NCBI GenBank assembly: GCA_934636865.1
Contig: CAKUBI010000004.1
Location: 1 to 64,000 of the forward strand
Direction of reading: 5' to 3'
DNA: 64,000 nucleotides
Source: an uncultured Oscillospiraceae bacterium
GTDB taxonomy: Bacteria > Bacillota > Clostridia > Oscillospirales > Oscillospiraceae
The translations under genes were made by a program, and so were the position numbers. Every line of letters begins with the position of its first letter. Position 1 is the first letter of the stretch. The notes beneath the pieces are model-generated. The model was not told the origin of the DNA, made no database searches, and saw nothing but the letters and a program-made list of their open reading frames with translations. Of this stretch, positions 18,344 through 27,838 are shown piece by piece.

Positions 18344-20200
18344 ATGAGCGTTTTTGATTACGATAAAAACCAGGATAACCAGAAGCCGTTCCACGCTTCC
18401 GGTATGGCGGAAAACGCCGCCAAGCGCGCGACGCAGGACAATCAGGACAAGTACGCCAAGCAGGACAACACCCCCTCCGGCGGCAGCGAGGAGCATTATT
18501 CCCTCAACGACGACCGCCGCGTCAAGGTCCTCTCCCCGGGCGCGCTCGTCGCCAAGCGCTTTTTCCGCAACCGCCTCGCGGTCGTGGGCTTGAGCATCCT
18601 CATCTTCATGTTCATCTTCTCGTTCATCGGCGGCCTTCTCTCCCCCTACGGCGAAGATGAGTTCTTCTACCGCGATGACCAGATCAACAAGGAATTTGCC
18701 GTCGTGACGGAAAACAGCGATTTCCGTTACCTCGCCAAGGACTCCTCCCTGTTCGGTTCTCCCGTGCAGGCGCAGACCATGCTCGCCATCCAGAAGGGCA
18801 ATGCGGAGTTCAGCTACAGCGGCAATAACTACACCCTCACGCAGGAGGGCACGGACTTCTACTCCATCGCTTCCGGCGGCTCGATCGTCGGCATCGCGTA
18901 CAAGGACATCGTCAGCTCTTCGACCGAGGGCCAGGCGCTGAGCTTTGAGTTCGTCTATGCCGCGCTCAAGTCCCACGCCGCGCTCGAGCAGGAGGTCGAA
19001 AACGAGGCCGCGCAGGAAACTGCCGGCGCTTCCGAGGCTGCCGGTGCGACCGACGACGCCGCCGAGCCTGCCGCACCTGATGCGCCCGCGGTCAAGACCT
19101 TCACGGTCGACGGCCTTACGTACACCATCGATGAAGACGGCGGCGTGCTGCAGGGCGACACGGAGGTCGCCTACATCAGCCGCTACATCGTGCAGGCCAT
19201 CATGCCTGATATCTTCCTCTCCCGCGACTTCAAGGAAAAGCTGATCGACACCATCGCCGCCGGTGAAAGCAAGTTCACCTACACCGATGAGTCCCTCATC
19301 ATGGACGATGACGCCACCGCCGCTGAGGACGGCGCGGAGGACGGCATCGGCGCCATGGATGACGCTCTTCCCGAAGAGGACAGCAGCGCCGCGAGCGCCA
19401 CGGCGGAGTACACCATCGAGCGCAGCCAGAACCATGCCAACTGGATCATCCGCCAGCAGCAGTCCTCCCGTCAGTATGACTCCTACAGCTTCCCCAGCTC
19501 GAAGCACTGGCTCGGCACGGACAAGTACGGCATGGATATGCTCACGCGCCTGATGTACGGCGGCCGCGTGTCCCTGATGATCGGCTTCATCGTCATCATC
19601 ATTGAGACCGTGCTCGGCGTCATCATGGGCGGTATCGCCGGCTACTTCGGCGGCTGGATCGATAACCTCATCATGCGTCTCGTTGATATCTTCTACTGCA
19701 TCCCCTCCATGCCCATCATCCTGATCCTCGGTGCAGCCATGGACCAGCAGCGCGTGGAGCCCGGCAGGCGACTGATATACCTGATGCTTATCCTCGGTAT
19801 CCTCGGCTGGGCGGGCATTGCCCGTCTCGTCCGCGGCCAGATCCTGTCGCTGCGCGAGCAGGAGTTCATGACCGCCACCGAGGCCTGCGGCATCAGCATC
19901 AAGAGCCGCATCTTCAAGCACCTGATCCCCAACGTCATCCCCCAGCTGATCGTCAACTGCACGATGGGCCTTGGCTCCGTCATCATCACGGAGGCCACGC
20001 TCAGCTTCCTGGGTCTCGGCGTTAAGTTCCCGTTCGCTTCCTGGGGCAATATCATCAACGACGTCAACAACACCCACGTGCTGACGACCTACTGGTTCAT
20101 CTGGATCCCCGCGGGCACGCTGCTCCTGCTCACCGTTCTTGCCTTCAACCTCGTCGGCGACGGTCTGCGCGACGCGTTTGACCCGAAGATGAAGCGCTAA
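18344..20200 (+). CDS. dppC: Peptide ABC transporter permease DppC with large extracytoplasmic insert
   Basis: Second permease, 618 residues, about twice the usual 300. A charged cytoplasmic tail (1-75) and one membrane helix (about 79-98) are followed by about 285 extracytoplasmic residues (101-385). The normal DppC core then begins at HWLGTDKYGMDML, with five helices and the EAA loop (ATEACGISIKSRIFKHLIPN). The insert contains two or three related beta-type segments (around 155-190, 253-283 and 308-320) joined by acidic Ala/Pro/Glu linkers. The core and helix are intact, so it should be functional. The binding protein DppA is also oversized, suggesting the insert contacts it. Confidence 0.93.
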   Translation: MSVFDYDKNQDNQKPFHASGMAENAAKRATQDNQDKYAKQDNTPSGGSEEHYSLNDDRRVKVLSPGALVAKRFFRNRLAVVGLSILIFMFIFSFIGGLLSPYGEDEFFYRDDQINKEFAVVTENSDFRYLAKDSSLFGSPVQAQTMLAIQKGNAEFSYSGNNYTLTQEGTDFYSIASGGSIVGIAYKDIVSSSTEGQALSFEFVYAALKSHAALEQEVENEAAQETAGASEAAGATDDAAEPAAPDAPAVKTFTVDGLTYTIDEDGGVLQGDTEVAYISRYIVQAIMPDIFLSRDFKEKLIDTIAAGESKFTYTDESLIMDDDATAAEDGAEDGIGAMDDALPEEDSSAASATAEYTIERSQNHANWIIRQQQSSRQYDSYSFPSSKHWLGTDKYGMDMLTRLMYGGRVSLMIGFIVIIIETVLGVIMGGIAGYFGGWIDNLIMRLVDIFYCIPSMPIILILGAAMDQQRVEPGRRLIYLMLILGILGWAGIARLVRGQILSLREQEFMTATEACGISIKSRIFKHLIPNVIPQLIVNCTMGLGSVIITEATLSFLGLGVKFPFASWGNIINDVNNTHVLTTYWFIWIPAGTLLLLTVLAFNLVGDGLRDAFDPKMKR

Positions 20201-20219
20201 GGAAAGGAGGGCATTTGAA

Positions 20220-21377
20220 ATGGCTAAGAAGCATAACGACGGCTATCTTTCCGCAAAGGAATCCCGCCGCATTTCCAAAGCGAACCGCAAGATCACCAAT
20301 CAGCTCGAAAAACAGCACAAGCGCAAGAATGTGCCCGAAACCGAGTATCTGACGCAGATGAAGGACGGCGCCAACGTCCTTGAGATCGAAAATCTGCACA
20401 CCTACTTCTTCACCGACGTCGGCACGGTGCACTCCGTGGACGGCATCTCCTTCAACGTCCCCGTCGGTAAGACGGTGGGCGTTGTGGGTGAGTCGGGCTG
20501 CGGCAAGTCCGTGACGAGCCTTTCGATCATGCAGCTGCTGCAGCGTCCGCAGGGTCAGGTCGTGGAGGGCGAGATCCGCCTGAACCTCGGCGATAAGGCC
20601 TACGACGTGACGAAGGCGCCCGACACGGTCATGCAGCACCTGCGCGGCAACTTCATCTCCATGATCTTCCAGGAGCCGATGACCGCGCTGAACCCCGTGT
20701 TCCGCATCGGCGACCAGGTCGATGAGGTCATCGCCCTGCACAATGAGGAGGGCCACGACAAGGAGCAGATCAAGCAGCGCACCATCAAGCTGCTCGAGAT
20801 GGTCGGCATCGCCAACAGCGAGGGCGTCTACAAGATGTTCCCGCACGAGCTTTCCGGCGGTATGCGCCAGCGTGTCATGATCGCCATGGCGCTTGCCTGC
20901 AACCCCAAGCTCATCATCGCCGACGAGCCCACCACGGCGCTCGACGTGACGATCCAGGCGCAGATCCTCGACCTTCTGCGCAACCTGAAGGACCGTATCA
21001 ACTCTTCGATCATGTTCATCACGCACGACCTCGGCGTCATCGCCGAGATGGCGGACTACGTGGTCGTCATGTATGCCGGCCGCATCGTCGAAAAGGGCAC
21101 GGCGGAGGAGATCTTCGCCCATCCCGCGCACCCCTACACCATCGGTCTGATGGCCTCCAAGCCGGTCGTCGGCAAGCAGGTTGACAAGCTCTATTCCATC
21201 CCCGGCAAAGTCCCGAACCCCATCAACATGCCGAACTACTGCTACTTTAAGGACCGCTGCGAAATGTGCGTGAACGGCTGCGAGGGCGAGTATCCGCATG
21301 AGATCGCCCTCTCCCCGACGCACAGGGTCAGCTGCTACCGCTACTATCCCGAGAATATGAAGAAGGAGGGTGAATAA
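20220..21377 (+). CDS. dppD: Peptide ABC transporter ATP-binding protein DppD
   Basis: ATPase of the peptide importer, 385 residues. Walker A GESGCGKS, signature LSGGMRQRV and Walker [13 protein letters not shown] are intact. The C-terminal oligopeptide-transporter domain has the cysteine cluster [19 protein letters not shown], which in DppD/OppD proteins can bind an iron-sulfur cluster. A basic 45-residue N-terminal extension precedes the ABC domain. Start follows AAAGGAGGGC. It works with DppF, whose gene overlaps it closely. Confidence 0.95.
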   Translation: MAKKHNDGYLSAKESRRISKANRKITNQLEKQHKRKNVPETEYLTQMKDGANVLEIENLHTYFFTDVGTVHSVDGISFNVPVGKTVGVVGESGCGKSVTSLSIMQLLQRPQGQVVEGEIRLNLGDKAYDVTKAPDTVMQHLRGNFISMIFQEPMTALNPVFRIGDQVDEVIALHNEEGHDKEQIKQRTIKLLEMVGIANSEGVYKMFPHELSGGMRQRVMIAMALACNPKLIIADEPTTALDVTIQAQILDLLRNLKDRINSSIMFITHDLGVIAEMADYVVVMYAGRIVEKGTAEEIFAHPAHPYTIGLMASKPVVGKQVDKLYSIPGKVPNPINMPNYCYFKDRCEMCVNGCEGEYPHEIALSPTHRVSCYRYYPENMKKEGE

Positions 21378-21378
21378 G

Positions 21379-22410
21379 ATGGCTGAGCACAAGGACAATC
21401 CGTTCCAGGACCCCAATTTCACCCCCGTGGAGTATGATCCCCAGTACATCCTGCAGGTCAACCACCTGAAGAAGTACTTCCCCATCAAGAGCGGCATGAT
21501 CGCTCACACGGTCGGCTATGTCAAGGCCGTTGACGGCGTCACGTTCAACTTAAAGCGCGGCACCACGATGGGCCTCGTCGGCGAGTCCGGCTGCGGCAAG
21601 ACCACCACGGGCCGCACCATCCTCCGCCTGTACGACGATAAGACCGCCGGTCAGGTCCTCTTCAACGGGCAGGAGGTCTACGACCTCTCCCACAAGGATC
21701 TGCGCGCCCTGCGCACGAAGATGCAGATCATCTTCCAGGACCCGTTCTCCTCGCTCTCCCCGCGTATGCCGGTCGGCGAGATCATCGGCGAGGCCGTGCG
21801 CGAGCACAACCTCGTGCCGAAGGACGAGTTCAACGACTACATCGATCAGGTCATGGACAACTGCGGTCTCCAGCCCTTCCATAAGGACCGTTATCCGCAC
21901 GAGTTCTCCGGCGGCCAGCGCCAGCGTATCTGCATCGCGCGTGCGCTCGCGCTCAACCCTGAGTTCATCGTCTGCGACGAGCCGGTCTCCGCGCTCGACG
22001 TGTCCATTCAGGCGCAGATCATCAACCTGCTCAACGAACTGCAGGACCAGTACAAGCTGACGTATCTGTTCATTAGCCACGATCTGTCCGTTGTCGAGCA
22101 TATCTCCGACACTGTCGGCGTCATGTACCTCGGCAACCTCGTGGAGTACGGCGCGAAGACGGATATCTTCCGCAATCCGCTCCACCCCTACACGAAGGCC
22201 CTCTTCTCCGCTATCCCCATCCCCGACCCGACGGTGAAGATGAACCGTATCGTGCTCGAAGGCTCCATTCCCTCCCCCGCGAATCCGCCCAAGGGCTGCA
22301 AGTTCCACACCCGCTGCGCCAACTGCATGAAGTGCTGCGAGGAGGAAGCGCCCGTCCAGCGCGAGATCGAGCCCGGTCACTTCGTCTGTTGCCACCTCTA
22401 CGATAAATGA
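21379..22410 (+). CDS. dppF: Peptide ABC transporter ATP-binding protein DppF
   Basis: Second ATPase, 343 residues. Walker A GESGCGKT, signature FSGGQRQRI and Walker [13 protein letters not shown] are intact. The C-terminal cysteine motif [17 protein letters not shown] matches the OppF/DppF tail. The ATG at 21379 is chosen because AAGGAGGG ends 9 bases before it; an in-frame GTG at 21370 lies inside that site. It completes the importer. Confidence 0.95.
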   Translation: MAEHKDNPFQDPNFTPVEYDPQYILQVNHLKKYFPIKSGMIAHTVGYVKAVDGVTFNLKRGTTMGLVGESGCGKTTTGRTILRLYDDKTAGQVLFNGQEVYDLSHKDLRALRTKMQIIFQDPFSSLSPRMPVGEIIGEAVREHNLVPKDEFNDYIDQVMDNCGLQPFHKDRYPHEFSGGQRQRICIARALALNPEFIVCDEPVSALDVSIQAQIINLLNELQDQYKLTYLFISHDLSVVEHISDTVGVMYLGNLVEYGAKTDIFRNPLHPYTKALFSAIPIPDPTVKMNRIVLEGSIPSPANPPKGCKFHTRCANCMKCCEEEAPVQREIEPGHFVCCHLYDK

Positions 22411-22706
22411 GGAAAAACAGGCGCACTTACGACGATGACGACGGCCGCACGATCGCCGACATGAGCGGCATCGAATCGCAGCCGCTGCTCGTCCCCCGCA
22501 TCCGCAAACGCGCGGACCGTGCGGACTTCCGCGAGCCCGACGCCCCCGAGGCGAACGATCGCCCGTGGGACACGAGCGGCGAGCTGAGCCGCGAGGAGCG
22601 CAATGCCGCCGTCGGCGGCGCGCTGAAGGCCGGCCTTCTGATCGCAGCCGTGTTTCTCGCCGCCGGTGCGCTGGCGATCCTTGCGATGCAGGCACTCTGG
22701 TCATAA
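22407..22706 (+). CDS. Small single-pass membrane protein at the end of the dpp operon
   Basis: 99 residues. A very charged N-terminal part (about 1-70, many Arg and Asp) is followed by one C-terminal membrane helix (GLLIAAVFLAAGALAILAMQAL). The start overlaps the dppF stop as ATGA and the operon terminator follows directly. No family recognised. It may be an accessory or assembly factor for the importer, but that is only positional inference. Confidence 0.65.
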   Translation: MRKNRRTYDDDDGRTIADMSGIESQPLLVPRIRKRADRADFREPDAPEANDRPWDTSGELSREERNAAVGGALKAGLLIAAVFLAAGALAILAMQALWS

Positions 22707-22712
22707 TGTAAA

Positions 22713-22746
22713 AAGAGGAATACTCGAGAGAGTATTCCTCTTTTTT
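22713..22746 (+). terminator. Terminator of the dpp operon
   Basis: A 13-bp stem (22713-22725 with 22730-22742) is followed by a T-run; a textbook rho-independent terminator 7 bases after the last gene. Confidence 0.95.
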
Positions 22747-22996
22747 GTTTCCGGCGGCGCGGGTGGGCGGCACAACACGGCGCAATACGACAGCACGGGC
22801 AGCATAGCTTGTTGCTGCGTTCAGGCTTTTGTATGCACGGCGCGGTACGATGCTGTGTGCCGCACAGAAGCCCTTACAGGCGTGTATACGGCATCTTCCG
22901 CTGCGCTGTGCGGCTTGTCAGTGCGTGCAGGGCAGTATTCCGCGCGGCTGATTGGCGCGGCGGCGCGTGCGGGCGTACAAATCCCCTTTGGATACG

Positions 22997-23023
22997 AAAA
23001 AAGAGCACCCTTGCGGGTGCTCT
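22997..23023 (-). terminator. Terminator of gcdDCB
   Basis: A 9-bp stem (23002-23010 with 23015-23023), loop TTGC, with a T-run on the minus strand just after gcdB. It could also work weakly in the other direction. Confidence 0.88.
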
Positions 23024-23040
23024 TTTCACCTTGCTGAGAA

Positions 23041-24300
23041 TTAGCCGAACAGGGACATCAGGACGCCTGCGGCGATAGCGGAACCGATAACACCGGCAAC
23101 GTTCGGGCCCATGGCGTGCATGAGCAGGAAATTGGAGGGGTTCTCCTTCTGGCCGACGACCTGGGAAACACGCGCGGCCATCGGGACGGCGGAAACACCG
23201 GCGGAACCGATCAGCGGGTTGATCTTTTCCTTCATGAAGAGGTTCATGAGCTTGGCCAGCAGTACGCCGCCCGCGGTACCGAAGCCGAAGGCAACGATAC
23301 CCATCGCCATGATCTCGAGGGTCTGGAGAGAAAGGAAGGTGGTGGCGGTGGCAGTAGCGCCGACGGTGAAGCCGAGGAAAATGGTGACGATGTTCATCAG
23401 CTCGTTACCGGCGGTCTTCTGCAGACGATCAACAACGCCGGACTCCTTGAACAGGTTACCGAGCATCAGGCACGCGATCAGCGGCGCAGCGGAGGGAACG
23501 AGCAGCGCCACGAAAACGGTGATCATGATGGGGAAGATGATCTTCTCGCGCTTGCTGACCTGACGCAGCGGGCGCATGACGATCTTGCGCTCTTCCTTGG
23601 TGGTCAGAGCCTTCATGATGGGGGGCTGGATGACCGGAACGAGCGCCATGTAGGAGTAAGCGGCAACGGCGATAGGACCGAGCAGCTCGGGAGCGAGACG
23701 GGAGGTGACGAAGATCGCGGTCGGGCCGTCAGCGCCGCCGATGATACCGATGGAGGCAGACTGCTGATAGGTGAAGCCCATGAACTGCGTGCCGACGTAG
23801 GTCATGAAGATACCGAGCTGGGCGGCAGCACCGAGCAGCAGGGACTTGGGGTTCGCGATCAGGGGACCGAAGTCGGTCATCGTGCCGACACCCATGAAGA
23901 TCAGGCAGGGGTAGATGCCGAGCTTAACGCCGAGATAGAGGACGTCCAGCAGGCCCAGGCTCACCGTGCTGCCGACAGCCCACGGCGCAAGCACCGCATC
24001 GGCAACGCCGGCCTCCGACATCTCTGTCAGGAATTCCTGCGTGATGGGCGCGCCTCCGAAGAGGTCCCAATGGACGTGTCCGCCGGCGAACAGGATCTCG
24101 TGGAACATGTCCGCGCCGGGGAGGTTGGTGCACAGCATACCGAACGCGATGGGCAGGAGCAGCAGCGGCTCAAAGCCCTTCACGATGGCCAGATACAGCA
24201 GCAGGAAGGAAATGCCGATCATGATGAGGCACTTCAAGTTGCCGCCCTGACCAAACATATAGAAGCCGGTCTGCTGCAGGAAATTAGTAATAGCAGCCAT
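23041..24300 (-). CDS. gcdB: Glutaconyl-CoA decarboxylase, sodium-pumping beta subunit
   Basis: Membrane subunit that decarboxylates carboxybiotin and pumps sodium ions out of the cell. It has 419 residues with about 9-11 membrane helices. The conserved OadB/GcdB segment [20 protein letters not shown] and a second conserved region near [19 protein letters not shown] are present. The N-terminal soluble-like insert of the family ([13 protein letters not shown]) is also seen. It is the last gene of gcdD-gcdC-gcdB. Oxaloacetate or methylmalonyl-CoA decarboxylases share this subunit; the surrounding gct/hgd genes decide for glutaconyl-CoA. Confidence 0.95.
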   Translation of the reverse strand: MAAITNFLQQTGFYMFGQGGNLKCLIMIGISFLLLYLAIVKGFEPLLLLPIAFGMLCTNLPGADMFHEILFAGGHVHWDLFGGAPITQEFLTEMSEAGVADAVLAPWAVGSTVSLGLLDVLYLGVKLGIYPCLIFMGVGTMTDFGPLIANPKSLLLGAAAQLGIFMTYVGTQFMGFTYQQSASIGIIGGADGPTAIFVTSRLAPELLGPIAVAAYSYMALVPVIQPPIMKALTTKEERKIVMRPLRQVSKREKIIFPIMITVFVALLVPSAAPLIACLMLGNLFKESGVVDRLQKTAGNELMNIVTIFLGFTVGATATATTFLSLQTLEIMAMGIVAFGFGTAGGVLLAKLMNLFMKEKINPLIGSAGVSAVPMAARVSQVVGQKENPSNFLLMHAMGPNVAGVIGSAIAAGVLMSLFG

Positions 24301-24346
24301 TTATGTTTCTTTTCCTTTCACAGTTAATTCAGGGGAATGCTGTTTT

Positions 24347-24754
24347 TTAGCCGATGACGCACAGAACGTCGCCGGGGTTGACAGCAGCGCCCTTGGCAAC
24401 TGCAACGGAGGAAACGGTGCCGGCACAGGGAGCGAAGATCTCGTTCTCCATCTTCATGGCCTCGAGGATGAACAGCAGATCGCCTTCCTTGACGGCCTGA
24501 CCGGCGGCGACCTTCACATCGAGGATGGTGCCGGGCATGGGGCTCGCAACAGTGCCGGCGCCAGCGGGAGCGGCAGCCTTGGGAGCAGCGGCGGGAGCGG
24601 GAGCAGCAGCAGGCGCGGGAGCGGCAGCGCGGGCAACGGGAGCAGCGGCAGCGCGGGAGACAGGAGCGGAAGACATGCGGCTGCCGCCGGCGGCGGACTC
24701 GACGGTGACTTCGTAGGTGGTACCGTTAACGGTGACATTGTACTGCTTGATCAT
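24347..24754 (-). CDS. gcdC: Glutaconyl-CoA decarboxylase biotin carrier subunit
   Basis: Biotin carrier that shuttles CO2 from GcdA to GcdB, 135 residues. A short N-terminal part (1-25) and an Ala/Pro linker (about 30-66) lead to a biotinyl domain with the biotinylation motif EAMKMENE (lysine at about 102). The linker is a repeated Ala-Pro pattern, as expected for a swinging arm. Start follows GGAGAG. It lies between gcdD and gcdB. Confidence 0.96.
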   Translation of the reverse strand: MIKQYNVTVNGTTYEVTVESAAGGSRMSSAPVSRAAAAPVARAAAPAPAAAPAPAAAPKAAAPAGAGTVASPMPGTILDVKVAAGQAVKEGDLLFILEAMKMENEIFAPCAGTVSSVAVAKGAAVNPGDVLCVIG

Positions 24755-24778
24755 AATTGTTCTCTCCTAAAAATAAAA

Positions 24779-25054
24779 TTAGATTTTTTTGATGTTGACG
24801 ATGTTCATGCTCTTGGAGGGGATGCCGATCTCTTCGGACAGAGCTGCGGTGATCGCGGCCACGATCTCCGGCTGCATACCCTGCGGCTTGGGAGCCGGAG
24901 CGGGCGCGGCAGCGGGAGCCGCTGCGGCAGCGGGCGCTTTGTTGCTGCCCTTAAGGACAGCGCCCATTGCCATGGTCAGGAAAATGATGCAGATCAGGCC
25001 AAAGAACACGGTGCCGATACCCATCAGGGTAACAAACAGGCTGCTGTATTCCAT
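24779..25054 (-). CDS. gcdD: Glutaconyl-CoA decarboxylase delta (OadG-like) subunit
   Basis: Small membrane-anchor subunit, 91 residues: one N-terminal helix (LFVTLMGIGTVFFGLICIIFL), an Ala/Pro linker (about 40-58) and a short C-terminal domain. This is the OadG/GcdD plan and it anchors the soluble decarboxylase to GcdB. It opens gcdD-gcdC-gcdB, which has its own promoter at 25081-25110. Confidence 0.9.
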   Translation of the reverse strand: MEYSSLFVTLMGIGTVFFGLICIIFLTMAMGAVLKGSNKAPAAAAAPAAAPAPAPKPQGMQPEIVAAITAALSEEIGIPSKSMNIVNIKKI

Positions 25055-25080
25055 TTCTTCCTTTTACCTTTCAAATGTGG

Positions 25081-25110
25081 ATTATAGCAAAGCGGGTGCG
25101 AATGCTGCAA
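25081..25110 (-). promoter_or_regulatory. Separate promoter for gcdDCB
   Basis: TTGCAG (25105-25110), 18 bases, TATAAT (25081-25086) on the minus strand, 26 bases before gcdD. The membrane half of the decarboxylase can thus be transcribed apart from gct-gcdA-hgd. Confidence 0.75.
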
Positions 25111-25145
25111 GCGCTTATGCACTTTTTTAACGGGAACCAAACGAT

Positions 25146-25179
25146 CTTTCCCTCCCGCCCGAAAAAGCGGGAGGGAAAG
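25146..25179 (-). other. Stem-loop between hgdB and gcdD
   Basis: A 13-bp stem (25146-25158 with 25167-25179) lies 10 bases after hgdB. It lacks a clear T-run, so it is a weak terminator or an mRNA 3'-end stabiliser for the upstream operon. Confidence 0.65.
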
Positions 25180-25188
25180 AGATCAATC

Positions 25189-26334
25189 TTACTGTACGGA
25201 CAGAACGTCGGCAAAGGCCTGGATGGCGGTCGCCGCCTGGCCGAAGTCGCGCATCTGCTGGTCAACGCCGAGCTTGATGAAGGGGATACCGGCGGCGTCG
25301 AGCGCCTTCTTGAGGTACGGGAACTCCATCTCCTCGGGGTCGCAGAACTGCTGCATGAACAGCACCAGGCCCTGCGCGCCGGACTCCTTGACCATGTTGG
25401 CCACGAACTCGCCGCGGCGGTTCTGGTTGGACTGCGGATCGTAGAGCAGGACGTCGTAGTCGATGTTGGTGAACTGATCGACGAGGGCCATCATCGGGTC
25501 GCCCTCTTCGCTCGCGTCGGTGCGGAAGGCACGGGACTCGTGCGCAACATCGTCCGCCGCGATGGCGACGTTGTTGTCCTTAAAGATCTTGAGAAGGGTC
25601 GGGTTGTCGCAGATGATGCCGGAGGTGACGACCTTGACGCCGTTCCACTTGGCCTCGGGCAGAGCGGAAAGCTCGGCGTTGAGGGCCTCAAGCTTCTCGG
25701 TGTACTCGGCCTTATCCATGAACCAGGCAGCCTTCAGGACGGCCGAGCGCATGATCGGGTCGATGACGTCGCAGTGGGCGCTTGCGAGCTTGACGAACTC
25801 GCGGCGGGCGGCGCGGGACTTGTTGTAGACCTTGATGGCCGCGGCGATATCCTCGCTCTTGATCTCGTGACCGGCGATCTTTTCAAGACCGGCCTTGACG
25901 TCGTTGTACTGGTCGAGGCAGAACTGCTTGCCCCAGTCGGCGAAGCGGTTCTGGGGGTGAGCCAGGAAGATGCAGGGCAGCTTCTCGCTCATGGCGACGC
26001 GGATGTTCTGGCTCATGGGGCGCAGCGTGTCGCAGATGGTCGGGGTGATGACGCCGTCCAGCAGATCCATCGTACCGTCGAGCAGCATCTCAAGGTCGAG
26101 CTGTGCGATGGTGCAGTAGAAGGTCGCGCAGTACTCCTTGGAGCGCTGCTCGGTCTTATTGTTGCTGCCCCACATGCCAAAGGGCATCATGCCCGCGGCA
26201 TAGACGAGCTCTTCGGGCGCGTAGTAAGGCATCACGCCGATGCACTTCTTGCCGGTTTCCTTGTAGGCCTTGAGCTGGCCCTTGGGGTTGGCGGCAACGG
26301 CGGAAAATTCATTAACGATAGCTTCGATACTCAT
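25189..26334 (-). CDS. hgdB: (R)-2-hydroxyglutaryl-CoA dehydratase beta subunit
   Basis: Subunit of the radical iron-sulfur dehydratase that converts 2-hydroxyglutaryl-CoA to glutaconyl-CoA, 381 residues, HGD-D family. Conserved stretches include GVMPYYAPEELVYAAGMMPFGMWG near residue 33 and VLFMQQFCDPEEMEFPYLK, with a cysteine suited to cluster binding. Start follows TAAGGAGGGCG. It is encoded 15 bases after hgdA. It needs the activator HgdC for one-electron priming. Confidence 0.95.
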   Translation of the reverse strand: MSIEAIVNEFSAVAANPKGQLKAYKETGKKCIGVMPYYAPEELVYAAGMMPFGMWGSNNKTEQRSKEYCATFYCTIAQLDLEMLLDGTMDLLDGVITPTICDTLRPMSQNIRVAMSEKLPCIFLAHPQNRFADWGKQFCLDQYNDVKAGLEKIAGHEIKSEDIAAAIKVYNKSRAARREFVKLASAHCDVIDPIMRSAVLKAAWFMDKAEYTEKLEALNAELSALPEAKWNGVKVVTSGIICDNPTLLKIFKDNNVAIAADDVAHESRAFRTDASEEGDPMMALVDQFTNIDYDVLLYDPQSNQNRRGEFVANMVKESGAQGLVLFMQQFCDPEEMEFPYLKKALDAAGIPFIKLGVDQQMRDFGQAATAIQAFADVLSVQ

Positions 26335-26349
26335 TTTTTCACGCCCTCC

Positions 26350-27795
26350 TTAGTCTTTCTTGTTGGCTTCCATAGCCTCGACCAGACCCTGAACGCGGGT
26401 CGCGTACTGCGCTTCGTTGAAGTTGCGCGGGTCGGCCTGGTCGCCGTCGAAACCGGCGCAGGGCACGCCGAGGTCGGCAGTGAAGCGGCGCTGCATCTCG
26501 GCCATGTAGCCGGACCAGGGCTTGCAGGAGCGGTTGTAGTGGACAAGCACGCCATCGACCTTATTGTCGCGGCAGATGCCCTCACGCCAGGCAACGCCCT
26601 GCTCGATGCAGACGGAGTTGGGCGCCTTGTAGTAGGCGCGGGCCATCTCGTCCATGTTGTTGTAGACGAAGCCGAAGGCGGGCGCGTACACGACGGCGGT
26701 GACGTTGATGCCGTTTTCCTTGAGGGGCTTGAAGAGGTTCGGGAGCTTCGGCCAGCAGGGGATGCCCTCGAACATGACGCGGTACTGCTCGGGGAAGGGC
26801 AGCGTGGAGGTGCCTTCCTCAATGTTCTTCTGCAGGTCCTTGGACAGCAGCTCGAACGCGTCGGCCGCCGCTTCCTTGCCGCGGGCGGTGACGACGTCGG
26901 CCATGTGGTTGAAGAGGTCGAAGCCGCTCATCGGGGCGGGCTTGTACTGCAGGAAGTCGCAGACCTTGAGCCAGTTCTGCGCGGTGCGGTTCGCGTGCTT
27001 GCAGGCAAGCTCGAACTTCGCCTCGTCGAACTTCTTTCCGGTGAGCTTCTCGAGCTCATGGATGGCGTTGTCGAACTGGGCGCGGACGTACTTGACGGCG
27101 GAATCGCTGACTTCCACGGTGTTGTTGTAGGGGATATCGACCATGATGAGGGGGATGTTGCACATACGGGCGATATTCTCGTACCACTTGGTCATGCAGT
27201 TGCAGATGTTGTTGCAGCACAGGACGAAGTCCGGCTGGGGGATGCGCATCTGCTTGTAGGGCTTGATGGCCTCGCGGCGGAAGTTCTTGTAGGCGATCTC
27301 CTTCTCGGTGGTCTCGGGCAGAGCCTCGATCTCGTGGATATCATCAAGAACGGTATAGGGGACCTGGGTCTTGGGGTCCTTCTTGGGCTTGCCGGTCTCG
27401 GGGTCGATCACGACCTTGCCGTTCTCGTCCTTGAGGGGCTTGCCGCTGTTGGGGTCGATGATGAACTCGAGGGTCTCGGGGTCGAACTTGCGGCTCGCGC
27501 GCTTACCGGCGGCGTAAGCCAGGGAGATACGGGCATAGCCGCAGATATCATTGTCGAAGCCGAGGTCCTCCGCGGCCTGGCACATGATCTCGCCGTCGCG
27601 CTGGGCGGCGATACCGGCAGCCTGGTTCTCCGGATACATTACGTTGAGGTCAAAGGCCTCAGCAAGCTCGCAGGGGAACTTGGAGCTGGACCAACCGACC
27701 AGCTTACCCTGCTTCTTCGCTTCACGGGCGTCGGCATAGACGTCATCGACGACCTTGCGCAGGGCAAGCACGCCGGGACTGACTTGTTTTGCCAT
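26350..27795 (-). CDS. hgdA: (R)-2-hydroxyglutaryl-CoA dehydratase alpha subunit
   Basis: Alpha subunit of the dehydratase, 481 residues, close to the 477 residues recalled for the Acidaminococcus protein. The cysteine-rich LCCNNICNCMTKWYEN (about 202-217) supplies iron-sulfur ligands. GWSSSKFPCELAEAF and HYNRSCKPWSGYM are family blocks. A Lys/Asp/Gly-rich insert (about 109-141) has a DPxxGKPxKD-type internal repeat; a similar insert exists in the Acidaminococcus enzyme, so it is a subfamily feature. Start follows TTAGGAGG. Confidence 0.96.
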   Translation of the reverse strand: MAKQVSPGVLALRKVVDDVYADAREAKKQGKLVGWSSSKFPCELAEAFDLNVMYPENQAAGIAAQRDGEIMCQAAEDLGFDNDICGYARISLAYAAGKRASRKFDPETLEFIIDPNSGKPLKDENGKVVIDPETGKPKKDPKTQVPYTVLDDIHEIEALPETTEKEIAYKNFRREAIKPYKQMRIPQPDFVLCCNNICNCMTKWYENIARMCNIPLIMVDIPYNNTVEVSDSAVKYVRAQFDNAIHELEKLTGKKFDEAKFELACKHANRTAQNWLKVCDFLQYKPAPMSGFDLFNHMADVVTARGKEAAADAFELLSKDLQKNIEEGTSTLPFPEQYRVMFEGIPCWPKLPNLFKPLKENGINVTAVVYAPAFGFVYNNMDEMARAYYKAPNSVCIEQGVAWREGICRDNKVDGVLVHYNRSCKPWSGYMAEMQRRFTADLGVPCAGFDGDQADPRNFNEAQYATRVQGLVEAMEANKKD

Positions 27796-27838
27796 GATTG
27801 ATTCCTCCTAATGCGAATAATGATATGATTAACGTTTT

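Larger units (their letters stand above)
22707..23040. other. Non-coding stretch between convergent dpp and gcd operons
   Basis: Besides the two terminators at its ends, about 250 bases (22750-22995) show no convincing gene: open frames there lack ribosome sites and recognisable domains. It may be a decayed remnant. Confidence 0.6.

Noticed and set aside
27370..27471. Repeated DPxxGKPxKD-type insert in HgdA, looking like a new domain
   Set aside because: The Acidaminococcus HgdA, as I recall its sequence, has a similar Asp/Gly/Lys insert at the same place, so it is a subfamily feature.
25075..27801. Very long open frame on the plus strand opposite hgdB and hgdA, and similar antisense frames opposite gcdA and dppA
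   Set aside because: These are shadows caused by GC-rich codon use; they lack ribosome sites and domains, while the minus- or plus-strand partner is a well-known enzyme.
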